Positions 5,580 to 6,044 of a DNA stretch of 6,044 bases are shown in pieces; positions within the stretch are counted from its first letter, which is position 1; each line of letters starts with the position of its first letter. The notes below the pieces were generated by a model that was not told where the DNA came from, did no database searches, and saw only the letters and a program-made list of their open reading frames with translations. The DNA lies in the NCBI GenBank assembly GCA_003225595.1, contig QIAR01000398.1, positions 1,329-7,372 on the forward strand. The letters are read 5' to 3'. The position numbers were made by a program, and so were the translations under genes. The stretch comes from Acidobacteriota bacterium. Lineage in GTDB: Bacteria; Acidobacteriota; Terriglobia; Terriglobales; Acidobacteriaceae.

Positions 5580-6044
5580 CAAGTGGCAACGGGCGAAGGC
5601 ACTGTTTGATGCAGTCCTGCGGCAGACGCCGTCAGAGAGAGCATCTTTCCTTGCCAGCATCTGCCCCGAAGATGATCTGCGACAACAGGTTGAGCAGCTC
5701 CTGCTCGATCATGAGCAGGCGGGCAGCTTCTTAAGCGAGCCGATCATCGAGCATCAGAAGCAACATTCCGCTATCAAATCCGACCGTTTTGTTTCCGGCA
5801 CGATCGTGGCGACTCGATTCAAGGTCGTTCGCCTTCTAGGGAAAGGCGGCATGGGAGAGGTGTTTGAGGCTGAGGATCTGAAGCTTCGGCGCAAGGTGGC
5901 TCTGAAGTTCTTGCCCGAAGAACTGTCTCGCGACCCGCAGATGCTAGAGCGATTCCAGCGCGAGGCTCGGGCGGCATCGGCGCTAAATCATCCAGGAATC
6001 TGCACGATTTATGACATCGATGAGGTAGAAGGAAAAGCCTTCAT
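5563..6044 (+). CDS. Serine/threonine protein kinase (Hanks type), 3' end outside the window
   Basis: The first 160 residues of a eukaryotic-like Ser/Thr kinase. ATG 5563 is the first start after an in-frame TGA at 5551-5553. GGAGAG at 5544-5549 is a possible but rather distant ribosome site, and the 17-base overlap with the sigma gene suggests translational coupling. Residues 1-60 are a helical leader (WQRAKALFDAVL, SERASFL, EQLLLDHEQAGSFLSEP), a module often found before kinases linked to ECF sigma factors. The kinase domain begins near residue 84: glycine-rich loop LLGKGGMGEVFEAED (91-105), VALKFLP with the ATP-anchoring Lys115, and helix C FQREARAASALNHP with Glu134, which should pair with Lys115. 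The catalytic HRD and DFG motifs lie beyond the edge, so activity cannot be judged. The C-terminal half in such proteins often carries TPR, WD40 or TolB-like repeats, sometimes after a membrane helix; here this is unknown. Confidence 0.95.
   Translation, partial: MEITPDKWQRAKALFDAVLRQTPSERASFLASICPEDDLRQQVEQLLLDHEQAGSFLSEPIIEHQKQHSAIKSDRFVSGTIVATRFKVVRLLGKGGMGEVFEAEDLKLRRKVALKFLPEELSRDPQMLERFQREARAASALNHPGICTIYDIDEVEGKAF

Overview
The window looks like a chromosomal piece of an Acidobacteriota genome (Solibacter/Koribacter-like). This is inferred from two family signatures. One is a 1224-residue Oar-like TonB-dependent outer-membrane receptor with an N-terminal carboxypeptidase-regulatory-like domain. 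The other is an ECF sigma factor of the TIGR02999 / Sigma70_ECF type overlapped by a serine/threonine kinase gene. Both arrangements are greatly expanded in that phylum. No 16S or other phylogenetic marker is present, so the assignment is by family content only.

Layout, left to right. Positions 1-159 hold a possible 5' part of a minus-strand reading frame that leaves the window. Positions 160-477 contain nothing I can support. Positions 478-672 (minus) encode a 64-residue Cys/His-rich protein with a zinc-finger-like pattern. A 275-base gap follows, then 948-4622 (minus) encodes the receptor. Positions 4623-4999 are a divergent intergenic region with the receptor's ribosome binding site, a TATACT-like box, an AACAAT-N8-ATTGTT inverted repeat and, facing the other way, a strong Shine-Dalgarno. 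From 5000 onward (plus) come the ECF sigma factor and, overlapping it by 17 bases, a Ser/Thr kinase cut by the right edge inside its catalytic domain.

The most notable observation is in the sigma gene. The first start in its long open frame is GTG 5082, which cuts off the beginning of sigma region 2. The missing residues are present just upstream in another frame. GTG 5000 follows a perfectly spaced GGAGGAGG and encodes MEPVAPDVTSLLKK, which continues the family's N-terminus after a shift at the A5 run 5036-5040. The gene is therefore either genuinely frameshifted or carries an indel sequencing error.

Functionally, the sigma factor and kinase probably form one regulatory unit (kinase signalling coupled to transcription), divergently placed from a surface receptor. 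Whether they control that receptor cannot be told from sequence alone. I do not see a clearly new multi-gene system here. The candidates worth following are the sigma frameshift, the small Cys/His protein, and the regularly paired cysteines of the receptor.
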